This document shows positions 52,268 through 60,555 of a stretch of 64,000 nucleotides of DNA, one piece after another. A model generated the notes under the pieces. It had not been told where the DNA came from, ran no database searches, and worked only from the letters and a program-made list of their open reading frames with translations. The position numbers were made by a program, and so were the translations under genes. Every line of letters starts with the position of its first letter. Positions within the stretch are counted from its first letter, which is position 1. Source of the stretch: Streptomyces sp. TBY4 (GTDB lineage Bacteria > Actinomycetota > Actinomycetes > Streptomycetales > Streptomycetaceae); contig NZ_JANAVF010000018.1 of NCBI RefSeq assembly GCF_024213195.1, forward strand, positions 62,001 through 126,000, in the 5' to 3' direction.

Positions 52268-52314
52268 CGCGGCCTACCCTCTGCTGTCATATGCCACAGC
52301 AGAGGGGATCCGCG

Positions 52315-52563
52315 ATGACCGCAGCCATGCCCGAGCCCGTCCGCACCACCGACGGCCACACGTGGGAGTACCTGCTGCGCAGCTGGTGCGACTTGGACGT
52401 ACCGAAGGGCTGGCGGGCCGAGCGGGGCCGCTGCTACACCGCCGGGCCGGTGACGGTGACCGGGCCGTCGGGCTCGACCGAGTGGACGACCGCCGTCGAG
52501 CGCAGGGAGTCGACCTGGTCGGGGGAGAGGCGGGCGCTGAAGCCGTTCAGGGTGTGGCGGTAG
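52315..52563 (+). pseudogene. Truncated Uma2-like (DUF820) gene fragment
   Basis: An 82-codon frame with a good AGAGGGGA ribosome site. Its first 43 residues (MTAAMPEPVRTTDGHTWEYL then LRSWCDLDVPKGWRAERGRCY) match the N-terminus of Uma2-family putative endonucleases, which are normally near 190 residues. From about 52434 it runs antisense into the I9-protein gene and has no family similarity. The catalytic core (PD-(D/E)xK) is lost, so this is a 5' remnant. Confidence 0.7.
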
Positions 52564-52778
52564 ACGTGCACCGGGGTGATTCCGTACGCGTCCGCGACGG
52601 CGGCCGGGTCGAGGCCGTGGTGCACGGTGACGATGTACGTCGGCCACTCGGCGGGAGCGGTACGGGACGCGGGGGGCGTGGGGAGCGGGCCCGCGGCGTG
52701 GGCGGGCAGGGCGGTCGCGGCGGCCAGGGCGAGGGCGGCCAGGGCCGTCGGCAGGGTCCAGCTCGTACGGGTGCGCAT
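52434..52778 (-). CDS. Secreted I9-domain (subtilisin propeptide-like) protein
   Basis: 114 residues from ATG 52778. Signal peptide MRTRTSWTLPTALAALALAA to AHAAG, then an I9 inhibitor domain (TYIVTVHHGLDPAAVADAYG, VYRHTLNGFSARLSPDQVD, VHSVEPDGPVTV), ending GPAV. It lacks any protease domain. It could be a free-standing protease inhibitor, or the 5' stump of an S8 protease gene cut at the junction with the Uma2 remnant. It is divergent from a full S8 protease that has the same kind of prodomain. Confidence 0.75.
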   Translation of the reverse strand: MRTRTSWTLPTALAALALAAATALPAHAAGPLPTPPASRTAPAEWPTYIVTVHHGLDPAAVADAYGITPVHVYRHTLNGFSARLSPDQVDSLRSTAVVHSVEPDGPVTVTGPAV

Positions 52779-53185
52779 GGGGGCGAGGCCACCACGTACG
52801 GCAGGCCGGGTCAACGACGCGGCGCGGCGCGGCGGCCGCGGGCGGTGGTGAACCGCCGGAGCCGCGCGTGCGCCCCCTCGCCGGATGCCCGCGCGGAGCC
52901 TTCCGTACGGGTGAACCTGCCGCCCGGCGCCGGGCTCGTGCGAGGTCGGCTGCGCGGGGCGGGGAGCAGGGGACGGATCCTTTCTTCAGTCCGTACGAGG
53001 ATCAGCCCGCGGCGGGCGGCGGCACGGCCGGACGGCGGGATGGGGTCGGTCAAGGCCCCCGGCCGGCCCGCCGATGGAGGGGAGGGCCGCACTCCGCGAG
53101 GTGGTCCGCGTCGGGTCCGCCCCGGGTCCCCGTCGAGCGGAGGTGGCGGCCGCATGCCGCCCTCCACCCTTCGGGAGTCCCCTCG
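52779..53185. other. Gene-free divergent region upstream of the S8 protease
   Basis: 407 nt, very GC-rich, between the I9 gene and the subtilisin gene. I see no gene, tRNA or clear palindrome. The S8 gene has a GGGAG ribosome site at its right end. A promoter could not be assigned. Confidence 0.5.
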
Positions 53186-54394
53186 ATGTCCTCGCTGTCC
53201 TCGATGCCCCTGCGCCTGATCGCCGGCGCCGCCGCCGTCGCCCTGCTCGGCGTCACTCCGGCGGCAGCCGCCGGAGTGACGGCCACCGCCCCCGAGCCCA
53301 CCCCGGTGCCGCTGACGGTGTCGGCCAACGCCATCCCCGGCCAGTACATCGTGACCCTGGAGCCGGGCTACGACCCGGCCAAGGTGGCGGAGCGGCTGAG
53401 CCTCAAGCCGAAGTTCCTCTACACCCGGGCCATGAACGGCTTCGCCGTCCCCCTGACCAAGCTCCAGCTGGAGATCGCCCGCGTCAGCCTGGGCGTGAAG
53501 TCGGTCGAGACGGACGCCCGGGTCTCGGCCCCGTCGGGAGCGCTCGGGAGGGCCACCGCCCTGCGCGGGCCCTCCGCCTCCTGGGGGCTGGACCGGATCG
53601 ACCAGAAGGAACTGCCCCTCGACAACACCTTCACCACCCAGGGCAACGGCGCCGGGGTGACCGCGTACATCCTCGACTCGGGGATCGACTACAAGCACGA
53701 GGAGTTCGGCGGCCGGGCCACCTTCGGCTTCGACGCGATCAAGGACGGCCGCGACGGCCTGGACTGCAACGGCCACGGCACGCACGTCGCGGGCACCGTC
53801 GCCGGGGCGACGTACGGGGTGGCGCGCAAGGCCTCCCTGGTCAGCGTCCGGGTCCTCAACTGCGAGGGCACGGGGGACTACTCCGGGATCATCGCGGGCC
53901 TGGACTGGGTGGCCAAGAACGCCAAGCAGCCCGCCGTCCTCAACGGCTCCCTGGGCGGCGACAGGTCCGAGACCGTGAACGCGGCGGCGGACGCCGTCAC
54001 GGACGCGGGCGTCCTGCCGGTCATCGCGGCGGGCAACTCCGCGAAGGATGCGTGCAACGTCTCTCCGGCGTCGGCGGGGAAGGTCGTGACGGTCGCGGCC
54101 GCCAACAGGTACGACGAGGAGACCAGCTTCTCCAACTGGGGCCAGTGCGTGAGCCTGTACGCGCCCGGCGAGCAGATCGTCTCCGCGAAGCTGGGCGGCG
54201 GCAGCATCGCCCAGAACGGCACCTCCATGGCCGCGCCGCACGTCGCGGGCGCGGCCGTCCTCTACAAGCAGGCGCACCCGTCCGCGACGCCGGAGGACAT
54301 CGCCGCGTACCTGCGGGACGAGTCCACGAAGGACGTCCTGAACAGCGTCAGCAAGTCCTCCCCGAACGAGCTGCTGTTCACCGGCGGACTCTGA
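53186..54394 (+). CDS. Secreted subtilisin-like serine protease (S8) with I9 prodomain
   Basis: 402 residues. Signal peptide 1-30 (LRLIAGAAAVALLGVTPAAA), I9 prodomain about 48-115 (GQYIVTLEPGYDPAKVAERL), then the S8 domain with catalytic Asp in YILDSGIDYKHEEFGG, His in NGHGTHVAGTVAG and Ser in NGTSMAAPHVAGA. Oxyanion Asn is in VIAAGNSAKDACN. No C-terminal extension. ATG 53186 has GGGAG 8 nt upstream; ATG 53204 (MPLRLIAG) is an alternative. Confidence 0.95.
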   Translation: MSSLSSMPLRLIAGAAAVALLGVTPAAAAGVTATAPEPTPVPLTVSANAIPGQYIVTLEPGYDPAKVAERLSLKPKFLYTRAMNGFAVPLTKLQLEIARVSLGVKSVETDARVSAPSGALGRATALRGPSASWGLDRIDQKELPLDNTFTTQGNGAGVTAYILDSGIDYKHEEFGGRATFGFDAIKDGRDGLDCNGHGTHVAGTVAGATYGVARKASLVSVRVLNCEGTGDYSGIIAGLDWVAKNAKQPAVLNGSLGGDRSETVNAAADAVTDAGVLPVIAAGNSAKDACNVSPASAGKVVTVAAANRYDEETSFSNWGQCVSLYAPGEQIVSAKLGGGSIAQNGTSMAAPHVAGAAVLYKQAHPSATPEDIAAYLRDESTKDVLNSVSKSSPNELLFTGGL

Positions 54395-54404
54395 CGGCTG
54401 CTTC

Positions 54405-55466
54405 CTAGAACCAGGGGCGGGCGTCGGGCCTCGGCAGCGGGCGCAGGGCCGGCCAGCGGTCGAGCAGGCGGTCGGCCAGGGCGGAGCTGAGGCGGCCGAG
54501 GGAGTGCAGGTGATCGTGGTCGCGGGTCATGCCCGCGACCACGCCCAGCCGGTGGACGAGCCGCTCGCGGGCGGAGACGTACCCCCACTCGAAGTCCTCG
54601 GCGGGGATGCGGGCCAGTTGGTCGACCGTGCCGCGGTGGGCCCGTTGGACGAGCGCGTCGCCCTGGATCAGCCAGCCCGCGCAGGCGTCGGCGAGGTCGC
54701 CCGGCACGTCCGTCCCGGTGAGCCCGCGCCAGGTGGACCGGTACACGTCCTCCACCTCCGCGAGCGGGGCCGCGGTGACCGACAGGGCGCACCAGCAGGT
54801 GGGGAAGCCGATGCGGAAATAGGCGAGTTCGACCAGGCCGTTGCCGAGCGAGGCCCGCTCGAAGTCGACGAAGCGGACGCCTTCGGCGGTACGCAGATCA
54901 TTGCCGGGGCACGGATCGCCGTGCAGCAGGGCGTGGTGCGGGGTGGGGTCCAACCGCTCCAGCAGGCCCGCCAGTTCACCGGTCACCGCAGCCGGTACGG
55001 GTACGTCGAGCGCGCGGGCCAGGGCGAGGAAGGACTCCGCGTCGGCGGCCGTGGGCCCCGAGGCGACGGGGAGCGCGCCCGCGTCGGCGGGTCCGGTCAG
55101 GGCGTGCAGCCGGGCGAGCGACTCGGCGTACGCGGGCAGCCAGTCGGCCGTCTCCCCGAGGTCGTCCAGGTACTCCAGGACGACCATCCGCGCGGCCGGG
55201 TCCGCACCGAGCACCGCGGGAGCCACGGCGTCCCGCCCGGAGGCCCGTCCCGCCAGCCGCAGCCCGGCGAGCTCCCGCGCGAAGCGGGCGTCCGCGTCGG
55301 CGCCGGTGTCTCCGGAGTCGGTCATCTGCTTGACGACCACCGGCCGGCCGTCGGCCAGGCGCACCCACCAGACGCGTGACCGCGGACTGCTGTCCAGGAG
55401 CTTGGACTCGGTGGGGGCGCCCAGGGTGGATCGCAGTGCCTCGTTGAACGGAACGCGTATCGGCAT
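54405..55466 (-). CDS. Aminoglycoside-phosphotransferase/fructosamine-kinase-fold protein
   Basis: 353 residues of protein-kinase-like fold. VWWVRLADGRPVVVKQM supplies the ATP-site lysine; LLHGDPCPGNDLRTAEG is the catalytic loop and VRFVDFERASLGNGLVEL the metal-binding loop. The substrate is unknown; resistance is possible but a metabolic role is as likely. It is convergent with the S8 protease (10-nt gap) and 7 nt after the DUF397 gene in the same direction. Confidence 0.87.
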   Translation of the reverse strand: MPIRVPFNEALRSTLGAPTESKLLDSSPRSRVWWVRLADGRPVVVKQMTDSGDTGADADARFARELAGLRLAGRASGRDAVAPAVLGADPAARMVVLEYLDDLGETADWLPAYAESLARLHALTGPADAGALPVASGPTAADAESFLALARALDVPVPAAVTGELAGLLERLDPTPHHALLHGDPCPGNDLRTAEGVRFVDFERASLGNGLVELAYFRIGFPTCWCALSVTAAPLAEVEDVYRSTWRGLTGTDVPGDLADACAGWLIQGDALVQRAHRGTVDQLARIPAEDFEWGYVSARERLVHRLGVVAGMTRDHDHLHSLGRLSSALADRLLDRWPALRPLPRPDARPWF

Positions 55467-55473
55467 GGCGATG

Positions 55474-55722
55474 TCAGGCGAGGGTGGCTACGAAGACGGC
55501 CCAGGCGGGGGCGCCGAAGGTGAGGTGGGGGCCGTCGGGGACCTTGGAGTCGCGGACGGGGACGATGTGGGGGAGGCCGTCGGCGACTTCGAGGCAATCG
55601 CCGCCGGTTCCGTCGCTGTGGGTGGACTTGCGCCAGGTGGCCATCTCCAGGCAGTCGCTGCCGTCGCCCGCGCTGTAGCTGGACTTGTGCCAGATGGCCG
55701 TCGACAGGTCGTACTCAGACAT
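55474..55722 (-). CDS. Tandem DUF397 protein
   Basis: 82 residues from ATG 55722 (MSEYDLSTAI); ATG 55731 is possible. It holds two DUF397 cores in a row: WHKSSYSAGDGSDCLEMA and WRKSTHSDGTGGDCLEVA. Only the second keeps the usual VPVRDSKVPDGPHLTF C-terminus. DUF397 proteins pair with Scr1/BldB-like HTH regulators in Streptomyces. The start overlaps the HTH stop by 8 nt. Confidence 0.9.
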   Translation of the reverse strand: MSEYDLSTAIWHKSSYSAGDGSDCLEMATWRKSTHSDGTGGDCLEVADGLPHIVPVRDSKVPDGPHLTFGAPAWAVFVATLA

Positions 55723-56554
55723 GCTCGTCATGTGCGTAATCCTCCGCCACGGATTCGATCAAGGCCAGCGATTCGCGTGGTGACAGCGCGCTGGCCGTGA
55801 GGAGATCGTAGGTCAGGGTGTGGTGGGTGACTGTGGCCGGATCGTCCAGCAGTTGGCTCGTTCCGAGGGCTGTCACGTAGGCGAGTGGCGTTGCATCCTC
55901 GAAGGACATCAGCTTGAGCGGGCCACCCAAGGCTGCATGGGCGCCCGCGCTGAACGGGAGTACCTGAAGGATGATCCGATGGGATCGGATCAGGTCCGCG
56001 ACGTGCCGCAGTGCCTCGGCCATCACGGCCCGGCCGCCGATGACCCGGCGGAGTACGGCCTCGTCGAGTACGCACCACAACAGGGGGGTTGTTGGGTCTG
56101 CGAGGAGGGCGGCGCGGGCCAATCGGCCTTCGGCCAGTTCGTCGATGGCCGCCTCCGTCGCCGTCGGCTGGTACGCGCGGAAGACGGCCCGCGCATACGC
56201 CTCCTTCTGGAGCAGCCCCGGGATCAGCAGGGGCGCGTACTCCCGGATGGCCTTCGCCAGAGACTCGGCCTCGGCGGCCTCCGTGAAGTGGTCGGGGTAC
56301 TTGAACTTCGTCACGGCGCCGCAGTTGCGGGTGAAGAAGTCGCCCGTGCCGAGGATCTTGTCGATCTGCCGGGCCAGCTCCGGGGTCATCCGGCGGGTGC
56401 CCGCTTCGAGTTGGCCGATGAAGGAGCCGCTGACGAAGAGCGGCTCGCCGAGTTTCTCCTGACTCAGACCGGCCCGTTTGCGGGCCACGCGCAGTTCGGA
56501 GCCGAGCATGGTGCGGGGTGAGGAGAACGGGTCGACGTCTCCGGAAACGGGCAC
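55715..56554 (-). CDS. Scr1-family XRE regulator (HTH plus DUF5753)
   Basis: 279 residues from GTG 56554, which follows AGGGGAG. N-terminal HTH (LGSELRVARKRAGLSQEKLG with IGQLEAGTRRMTPE), then the DUF5753 domain (YAPLLIPGLLQKEAYARAVF, LADPTTPLLWCVLDEAVLRR, and SFEDATPLAYVTALG). Such proteins work with a downstream DUF397 partner, here overlapping by 8 nt, possibly as toxin/antitoxin-like or developmental switches. Confidence 0.92.
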   Translation of the reverse strand: MPVSGDVDPFSSPRTMLGSELRVARKRAGLSQEKLGEPLFVSGSFIGQLEAGTRRMTPELARQIDKILGTGDFFTRNCGAVTKFKYPDHFTEAAEAESLAKAIREYAPLLIPGLLQKEAYARAVFRAYQPTATEAAIDELAEGRLARAALLADPTTPLLWCVLDEAVLRRVIGGRAVMAEALRHVADLIRSHRIILQVLPFSAGAHAALGGPLKLMSFEDATPLAYVTALGTSQLLDDPATVTHHTLTYDLLTASALSPRESLALIESVAEDYAHDEHV

Positions 56555-56667
56555 GGCAACTCCCCTGACAACAGGTGCGGCTGTTGGTGCTTTGCCCTTG
56601 AAGGCTAACCAGCCCGTCGCCACGCTGAGTACCGAACGCGATTACTCAGAGCGAAAGGTGACATGTC

Positions 56668-56886
56668 ATGGTGCTCACGCCGAGGGAGCGGATGCTGGCG
56701 GCTGAGGAGGCCGTGGGGCAGCTGAAGGCCGCGCTGACGGACGTAGGGGTCGTGTTCCCCTCGCTCGGGGTGGACGGGGTGTCGGCGGCCGGGTCGTACG
56801 GGCTCCCGCTGGTCGATCTGGGGCGGTGCAACCTCGACACCGCGCTCCGGCTGGCCGCCGTACTGCACGAGCGGGCGCATCCCTGA
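56668..56886 (+). CDS. Small hypothetical protein divergent from the HTH gene
   Basis: 72 residues: MVLTPRERMLAAEEAVGQLK, then ALTDVGVVFPSLGVDG and LGRCNLDTALRLAAVL. Similar small proteins are often found opposite Scr1-type HTH/DUF397 pairs in Streptomyces, so it may belong to that module. AAAGG lies 11 nt before ATG. It ends 3 nt from the convergent YczE-like gene. Confidence 0.75.
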   Translation: MVLTPRERMLAAEEAVGQLKAALTDVGVVFPSLGVDGVSAAGSYGLPLVDLGRCNLDTALRLAAVLHERAHP

Positions 56887-56889
56887 GGG

Positions 56890-57564
56890 TTACGCGGGGC
56901 CGTCGAGGCGGACGGTCAGGCGCGGGAGGAACCAGCCGATGAGGGGGCCCGTGCACAGGGCGACGACCACGGTGCCGAGGCCGAGGGTGCCGCCGAGCAG
57001 CCAGCCGAGGCCGGCCACGGACACCTCGATGCCGGTGCGGACGGCGGCGACGGGCAGCCGGGTGAGCCGGACCAGCCCGGTCATGATGCCGTCGCGCGGG
57101 CCCGAACCGAACTGCGCGCCGAGGTAGAGCGCGTCGAAGAAGCCGAGGGTGACCAGGCCGAGGGCGAGGTACGCGAGCGCGGCCGGCGTGCCCTGTGGGG
57201 CGGGGAGTACGGCGGCGGTGGCGTCGGCGGCGAAGCCGACGACCGCGACGTTGAGGACGGTGCCGAGCCCGGGGAGCTCGCGCAGGGGGATCCAGGCGAG
57301 GAGCACCAGGAGCGAGATCAGGTTGGTGGCCCAGCCGAAGGAGATGCCGAGGGACTTGGCCGTGCCGTCGGTGAGCACGCTCCAGCTCGCGGTACCGAGG
57401 CCGGACTCGACGAGCACCATGACGGCGGCGCCGTAGCCCACCAGGCCGAGGAGCAGTTGGGGGACGCGGCGCGCGGTGCGGCCCGCGCGGAGCTGGGCGA
57501 CGGCGTTCATGCGGGGCGGGTGCGCGGAGGGGGCGGAGGGGGCAGGGGGAGCGGTTGGAGCCAT
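56890..57564 (-). CDS. YczE/YitT-like membrane protein
   Basis: 224 residues from ATG 57564 (ATG 57510, MNAVAQLRAG, is possible). Five to six helices with the conserved LVESGLGTASWSVLTDGTAKSLG and FGSGPRDGIMTGL motifs of the YczE family. These proteins are commonly encoded beside MocR-type regulators, as here, and are thought to be transporters. Divergent from the MocR gene (61-nt gap). Confidence 0.87.
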   Translation of the reverse strand: MAPTAPPAPSAPSAHPPRMNAVAQLRAGRTARRVPQLLLGLVGYGAAVMVLVESGLGTASWSVLTDGTAKSLGISFGWATNLISLLVLLAWIPLRELPGLGTVLNVAVVGFAADATAAVLPAPQGTPAALAYLALGLVTLGFFDALYLGAQFGSGPRDGIMTGLVRLTRLPVAAVRTGIEVSVAGLGWLLGGTLGLGTVVVALCTGPLIGWFLPRLTVRLDGPA

Positions 57565-57601
57565 GGGCCAAGCCTCGGTCGGATCTGGACCCGGATTCCA
57601 T

Positions 57602-57623
57602 AGCCAGACTGCGTACGCTGGCT
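57602..57623. promoter_or_regulatory. Inverted repeat over the MocR -10 element
   Basis: AGCCAG (57602-57607) and CTGGCT (57618-57623) flank ten bases, and the second arm overlaps the -10-like TACGCT (57614-57619), which ends 6 nt before ATG. This suits autorepression in the divergent yczE/mocR gap. Confidence 0.55.
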
Positions 57624-57625
57624 CG

Positions 57626-59035
57626 ATGAAGATCAGCGCGCACGCGGTCGGACGCATGGTGGGGGCCTGGCAGGAAGGGCCCGGACCGGCGCACCGGCGG
57701 CTCTCCGACCGGCTGCGGCTGCTGATCCTGGACGGGCGGCTCTGCCTGGGGGCGGCGCTGCCGGGCGAACGGGACCTGGCCGGCGCGATCGGTACGAGCA
57801 GGACCACGGTCGGGGCCGCGTACCGCACGCTCGTGGAGCACGGCTACCTGGAGACGAGGGAGCGCGCGCGGGCGACCGTACGGCTCCCGCACGAGGACGC
57901 ACCCGCCGGGCGGCGGCGGGCCGGGGGTGCGGACGCGGAGACGATCAACCTCTCCTTCGCGGCGCCGCCCGCGCCCCCGGAGGTGCTGCACGCCGCTTTC
58001 GCGACGGCGCTGGAGCGGCTCCCGCTCCACTTCGAGCGGCACGGGTACGACCGGTACGGCGCCGGGGAGCTGCGCGAGGCGGTCGCGGGCTGGTACGGGC
58101 GCAGGGGGCTGGCGACTTCGCCCGGCCAGGTCATGATCACCAGCGGGGCGCAGCACGCGATCGGGCTGCTGGCGCGGACGCTGCTGTCGCCGCGGGACAA
58201 GGTGCTGTTCGACCACCCCACCTATCCGCACGCGATCAGGGCGTTCACCGACGCCCGGGCCCGGCTGCTGCCGGTGGCGGTGGGCCCGTCCGGCTGGGAC
58301 GTCCCGCAGCTCCTGGCGGGGGCGCGCTCGGCGCAACTGGCTTACCTGATCCCGGACTTCCACAACCCGACGGGGCTGTACATGTCGGCGGAGGCCCGCC
58401 GGAGCCTGCGGCCGGCCTGCCCCGTGATCATCGACGAAACCCTGGCGGACCTGCGGCTGGACGGTGACGCGGGCCGGGAGGCGGAGCCCTTCGCGGCCCA
58501 CCACCCCTCCACCATCAGCATCGGCTCGGTGTCCAAGAGCATCTGGGGCGGCCTGCGCATCGGCTGGATCCGCGCCGAGCCCGCGCTGCTGGAGCGGGTC
58601 GCGCGGACCCGCCCCGCGACGGACCTCGGCACGCCGGTGGTGGAGCAGCTGGCCGCAGCCGCCCTCCTGGACGCCGGTCAGACCCGGCGACCCGAGGCGC
58701 TGCGCCAACTGCGTGCCCAGCAGGACGTTTTGCTGGAGGCCCTGGCCGAGCACCTGCCCGAGGTGCACGCGCCGCGGGCACCGGGCGGGGTCACGCTCTG
58801 GGCGCGCTTCCCGGAGCCGGTCGGCTCCCGGCTGGCGGCGATCGCGCCGGACCACGGGGTGACGATCGCGGCAGGCCCGCAGTTCGGCATCGGCGGCGCC
58901 TTCGAACGCCACGTCCGCCTCCCGTACACCCTCCCGGCCGCCCGCCTGACGGAGGCGGTCCGCCGCCTGGCCTCCGCCCACCGGGCCCTGACGGCGGGCG
59001 CCACCGGGACTCACGTCCCGGCGGCGGTGGCCTGA
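57626..59035 (+). CDS. MocR-family (GntR-HTH plus aminotransferase-fold) regulator
   Basis: 469 residues. Residues 15-85 are a GntR winged helix (RLSDRLRLLILDGRLCLGAA, DLAGAIGTSRTTVGAAYRTL). The rest is a fold-type I PLP domain with SGAQHAIGLLARTLLSP, DFHNPTGLYM and the PLP-lysine segment IGSVSKSIWGGLRIGW. It likely controls the divergent yczE-like gene and itself in response to PLP or an amine. Probably leaderless. Confidence 0.93.
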   Translation: MKISAHAVGRMVGAWQEGPGPAHRRLSDRLRLLILDGRLCLGAALPGERDLAGAIGTSRTTVGAAYRTLVEHGYLETRERARATVRLPHEDAPAGRRRAGGADAETINLSFAAPPAPPEVLHAAFATALERLPLHFERHGYDRYGAGELREAVAGWYGRRGLATSPGQVMITSGAQHAIGLLARTLLSPRDKVLFDHPTYPHAIRAFTDARARLLPVAVGPSGWDVPQLLAGARSAQLAYLIPDFHNPTGLYMSAEARRSLRPACPVIIDETLADLRLDGDAGREAEPFAAHHPSTISIGSVSKSIWGGLRIGWIRAEPALLERVARTRPATDLGTPVVEQLAAAALLDAGQTRRPEALRQLRAQQDVLLEALAEHLPEVHAPRAPGGVTLWARFPEPVGSRLAAIAPDHGVTIAAGPQFGIGGAFERHVRLPYTLPAARLTEAVRRLASAHRALTAGATGTHVPAAVA

Positions 59036-59036
59036 G

Positions 59037-59063
59037 CCGCCGCCCCGGGGCGCGGGGCGGCGG
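59037..59063. terminator. Bidirectional terminator
   Basis: CCGCCGCCCCG and CGGGGCGGCGG are perfect 11-bp arms with loop GGGCG, followed by TTGTT, between the convergent MocR and glycosidase genes. Confidence 0.82.
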
Positions 59064-59074
59064 TTGTTCCCGGG

Positions 59075-60538
59075 CTATTCCATCGGATAGCCGCCCGGGC
59101 CGGCGTACACCGCGTCGCCGACGGGGCGTTCCTTGGCATTGTCGTCGGTGGGGGTGTTGGCGAGCTTCTGCTTCCACACCAGGGTGGTCGATCCGCCGCC
59201 GTCCATGTTGACGGCGTCGATGACGTTGAGTTCCTTCAGGAAGGCGGCCAGCTCTCCCCGGGTGGCGCCGATGCTGACGACATGGTCAGGATCGTCGACG
59301 CCGTCGATGGTCACCAGTACGGTGCGGCCGTAGTGGTCCGTGCCGACGGCCGTGCGCGGGTCCTTGCGGCCGGGTTCGGCCGGATCCGTGTACTGGATCT
59401 CGCCGTCCCTTAGGAGCAGGTCCCCGCCTGCGGTGACGTACATCGAGGGATCGAGGGCGAGAGGGGTACCGAACCGGGTGTCCTCCACCTTCTCGGTGAA
59501 GTCGAACTCGCTGTCCACCCGTGTGCGGGCGCGCAGCCAGTCGGCGCCTTCTCCGATGCCCTGGAGGATGCGGCCTCCGCTCGGTATGACCTTCCCGCCC
59601 CTGTTGCCCTTCTTGCACTTGCTCCCGTCCACCGGCTCATTCGGGTCGTAGCATGCGGTGACGACGCCCGCGGAGTTGAGCTCGACTTCGAAGCCCTCGT
59701 CCTTGCTGATCTGCTTCGTGGCCGGCGTTACCGGGACATCCGGGTCGTTGGGGGTCACGAGGAGGGCGGTGGTCGGCGTTGTCGTGCCGTACTCCTTGGT
59801 GAAGGAGATGATCTCGGAGAGGTCCTCGCAGACCCCCGTGTCGTTGTCCCTGATTTCGGGAGGGACGCCCTTGTCCTCCGGGTCCTTCCGCTCGCAGTGG
59901 GCGGAGCGGCCGGGTACCCGGTTGATGCCGTCGAGTTGCCGTTCCTCGTCCGAGTCCAACCCGCCCTTCGGCGCGATCTTCAGGTTCGTGCTCAGCTCGG
60001 TGATGTAGGCCCGGCCGTGCTGGAGCACCAGCGAGGTGCTGAACTTCCTTCCGCCCTTGCCCCTGACCGCTTCGCTGAGCAGCTTGCCGCCTTGGATGAC
60101 GACGCCGTTCAGGTCTCCGTCCCAGGTGTCCGTGAGCGTCCCCGGGGTCTTCATGTTTCCGTCGAAGAAGCCGCCGTTGACGCCGACGAAGGGCTTCCGG
60201 ACGGGCGTCGAGGTCAGGCCGCCCAGCATCGAGGTGGTCTGCTGGGACGTGCCGAGCCCTGTACCGAAGGTTCCCTTGAGGTTGAGCGAGGCCAGGTTCG
60301 GGTCGATGACGACCACGTTGACCTTCCAGGGGCCCTTGTAGGGGAGGCCGGTGTACTCGGTGCGGGTGATGCCGGGCACGGATTTGTCGGGTGTGCCGGC
60401 TTGGAGGTCGGCCAGGTTCAGGACCGTCGAGGCCGGAAGCACCTCGTTGGCGGATGCACCCGGAGCGGAGAAGGGGGTGGCAAGGGCCGAGGTGGCCAGG
60501 GCGAGCGCCAAGGAGCCTCGTTTGACTGCGTGCTTCAC
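59075..60538 (-). CDS. Secreted phosphodiester glycosidase (NAGPA-domain) protein
   Basis: 487 residues from GTG 60538 (GAGGA upstream). Signal peptide KHAVKRGSLALALATSALAT to GASANE. The NAGPA-type domain shows VVVIDPNLASLNLK, FVGVNGGFFDGNMKTPGTLT, and at the end AVNMDGGGSTTLVWKQ. The middle carries a Cys/Asp-rich insertion (RSAHCERKDPEDKGVPPE, NDTGVCEDL, ACYDPNEPVDGSKCKKG). The family cleaves sugar-phosphodiester links, for example in wall polymers. It follows the I36 gene by 17 nt, one operon. Confidence 0.88.
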   Translation of the reverse strand: MKHAVKRGSLALALATSALATPFSAPGASANEVLPASTVLNLADLQAGTPDKSVPGITRTEYTGLPYKGPWKVNVVVIDPNLASLNLKGTFGTGLGTSQQTTSMLGGLTSTPVRKPFVGVNGGFFDGNMKTPGTLTDTWDGDLNGVVIQGGKLLSEAVRGKGGRKFSTSLVLQHGRAYITELSTNLKIAPKGGLDSDEERQLDGINRVPGRSAHCERKDPEDKGVPPEIRDNDTGVCEDLSEIISFTKEYGTTTPTTALLVTPNDPDVPVTPATKQISKDEGFEVELNSAGVVTACYDPNEPVDGSKCKKGNRGGKVIPSGGRILQGIGEGADWLRARTRVDSEFDFTEKVEDTRFGTPLALDPSMYVTAGGDLLLRDGEIQYTDPAEPGRKDPRTAVGTDHYGRTVLVTIDGVDDPDHVVSIGATRGELAAFLKELNVIDAVNMDGGGSTTLVWKQKLANTPTDDNAKERPVGDAVYAGPGGYPME

Positions 60539-60555
60539 GAAGGAGTCCTCGGTAT

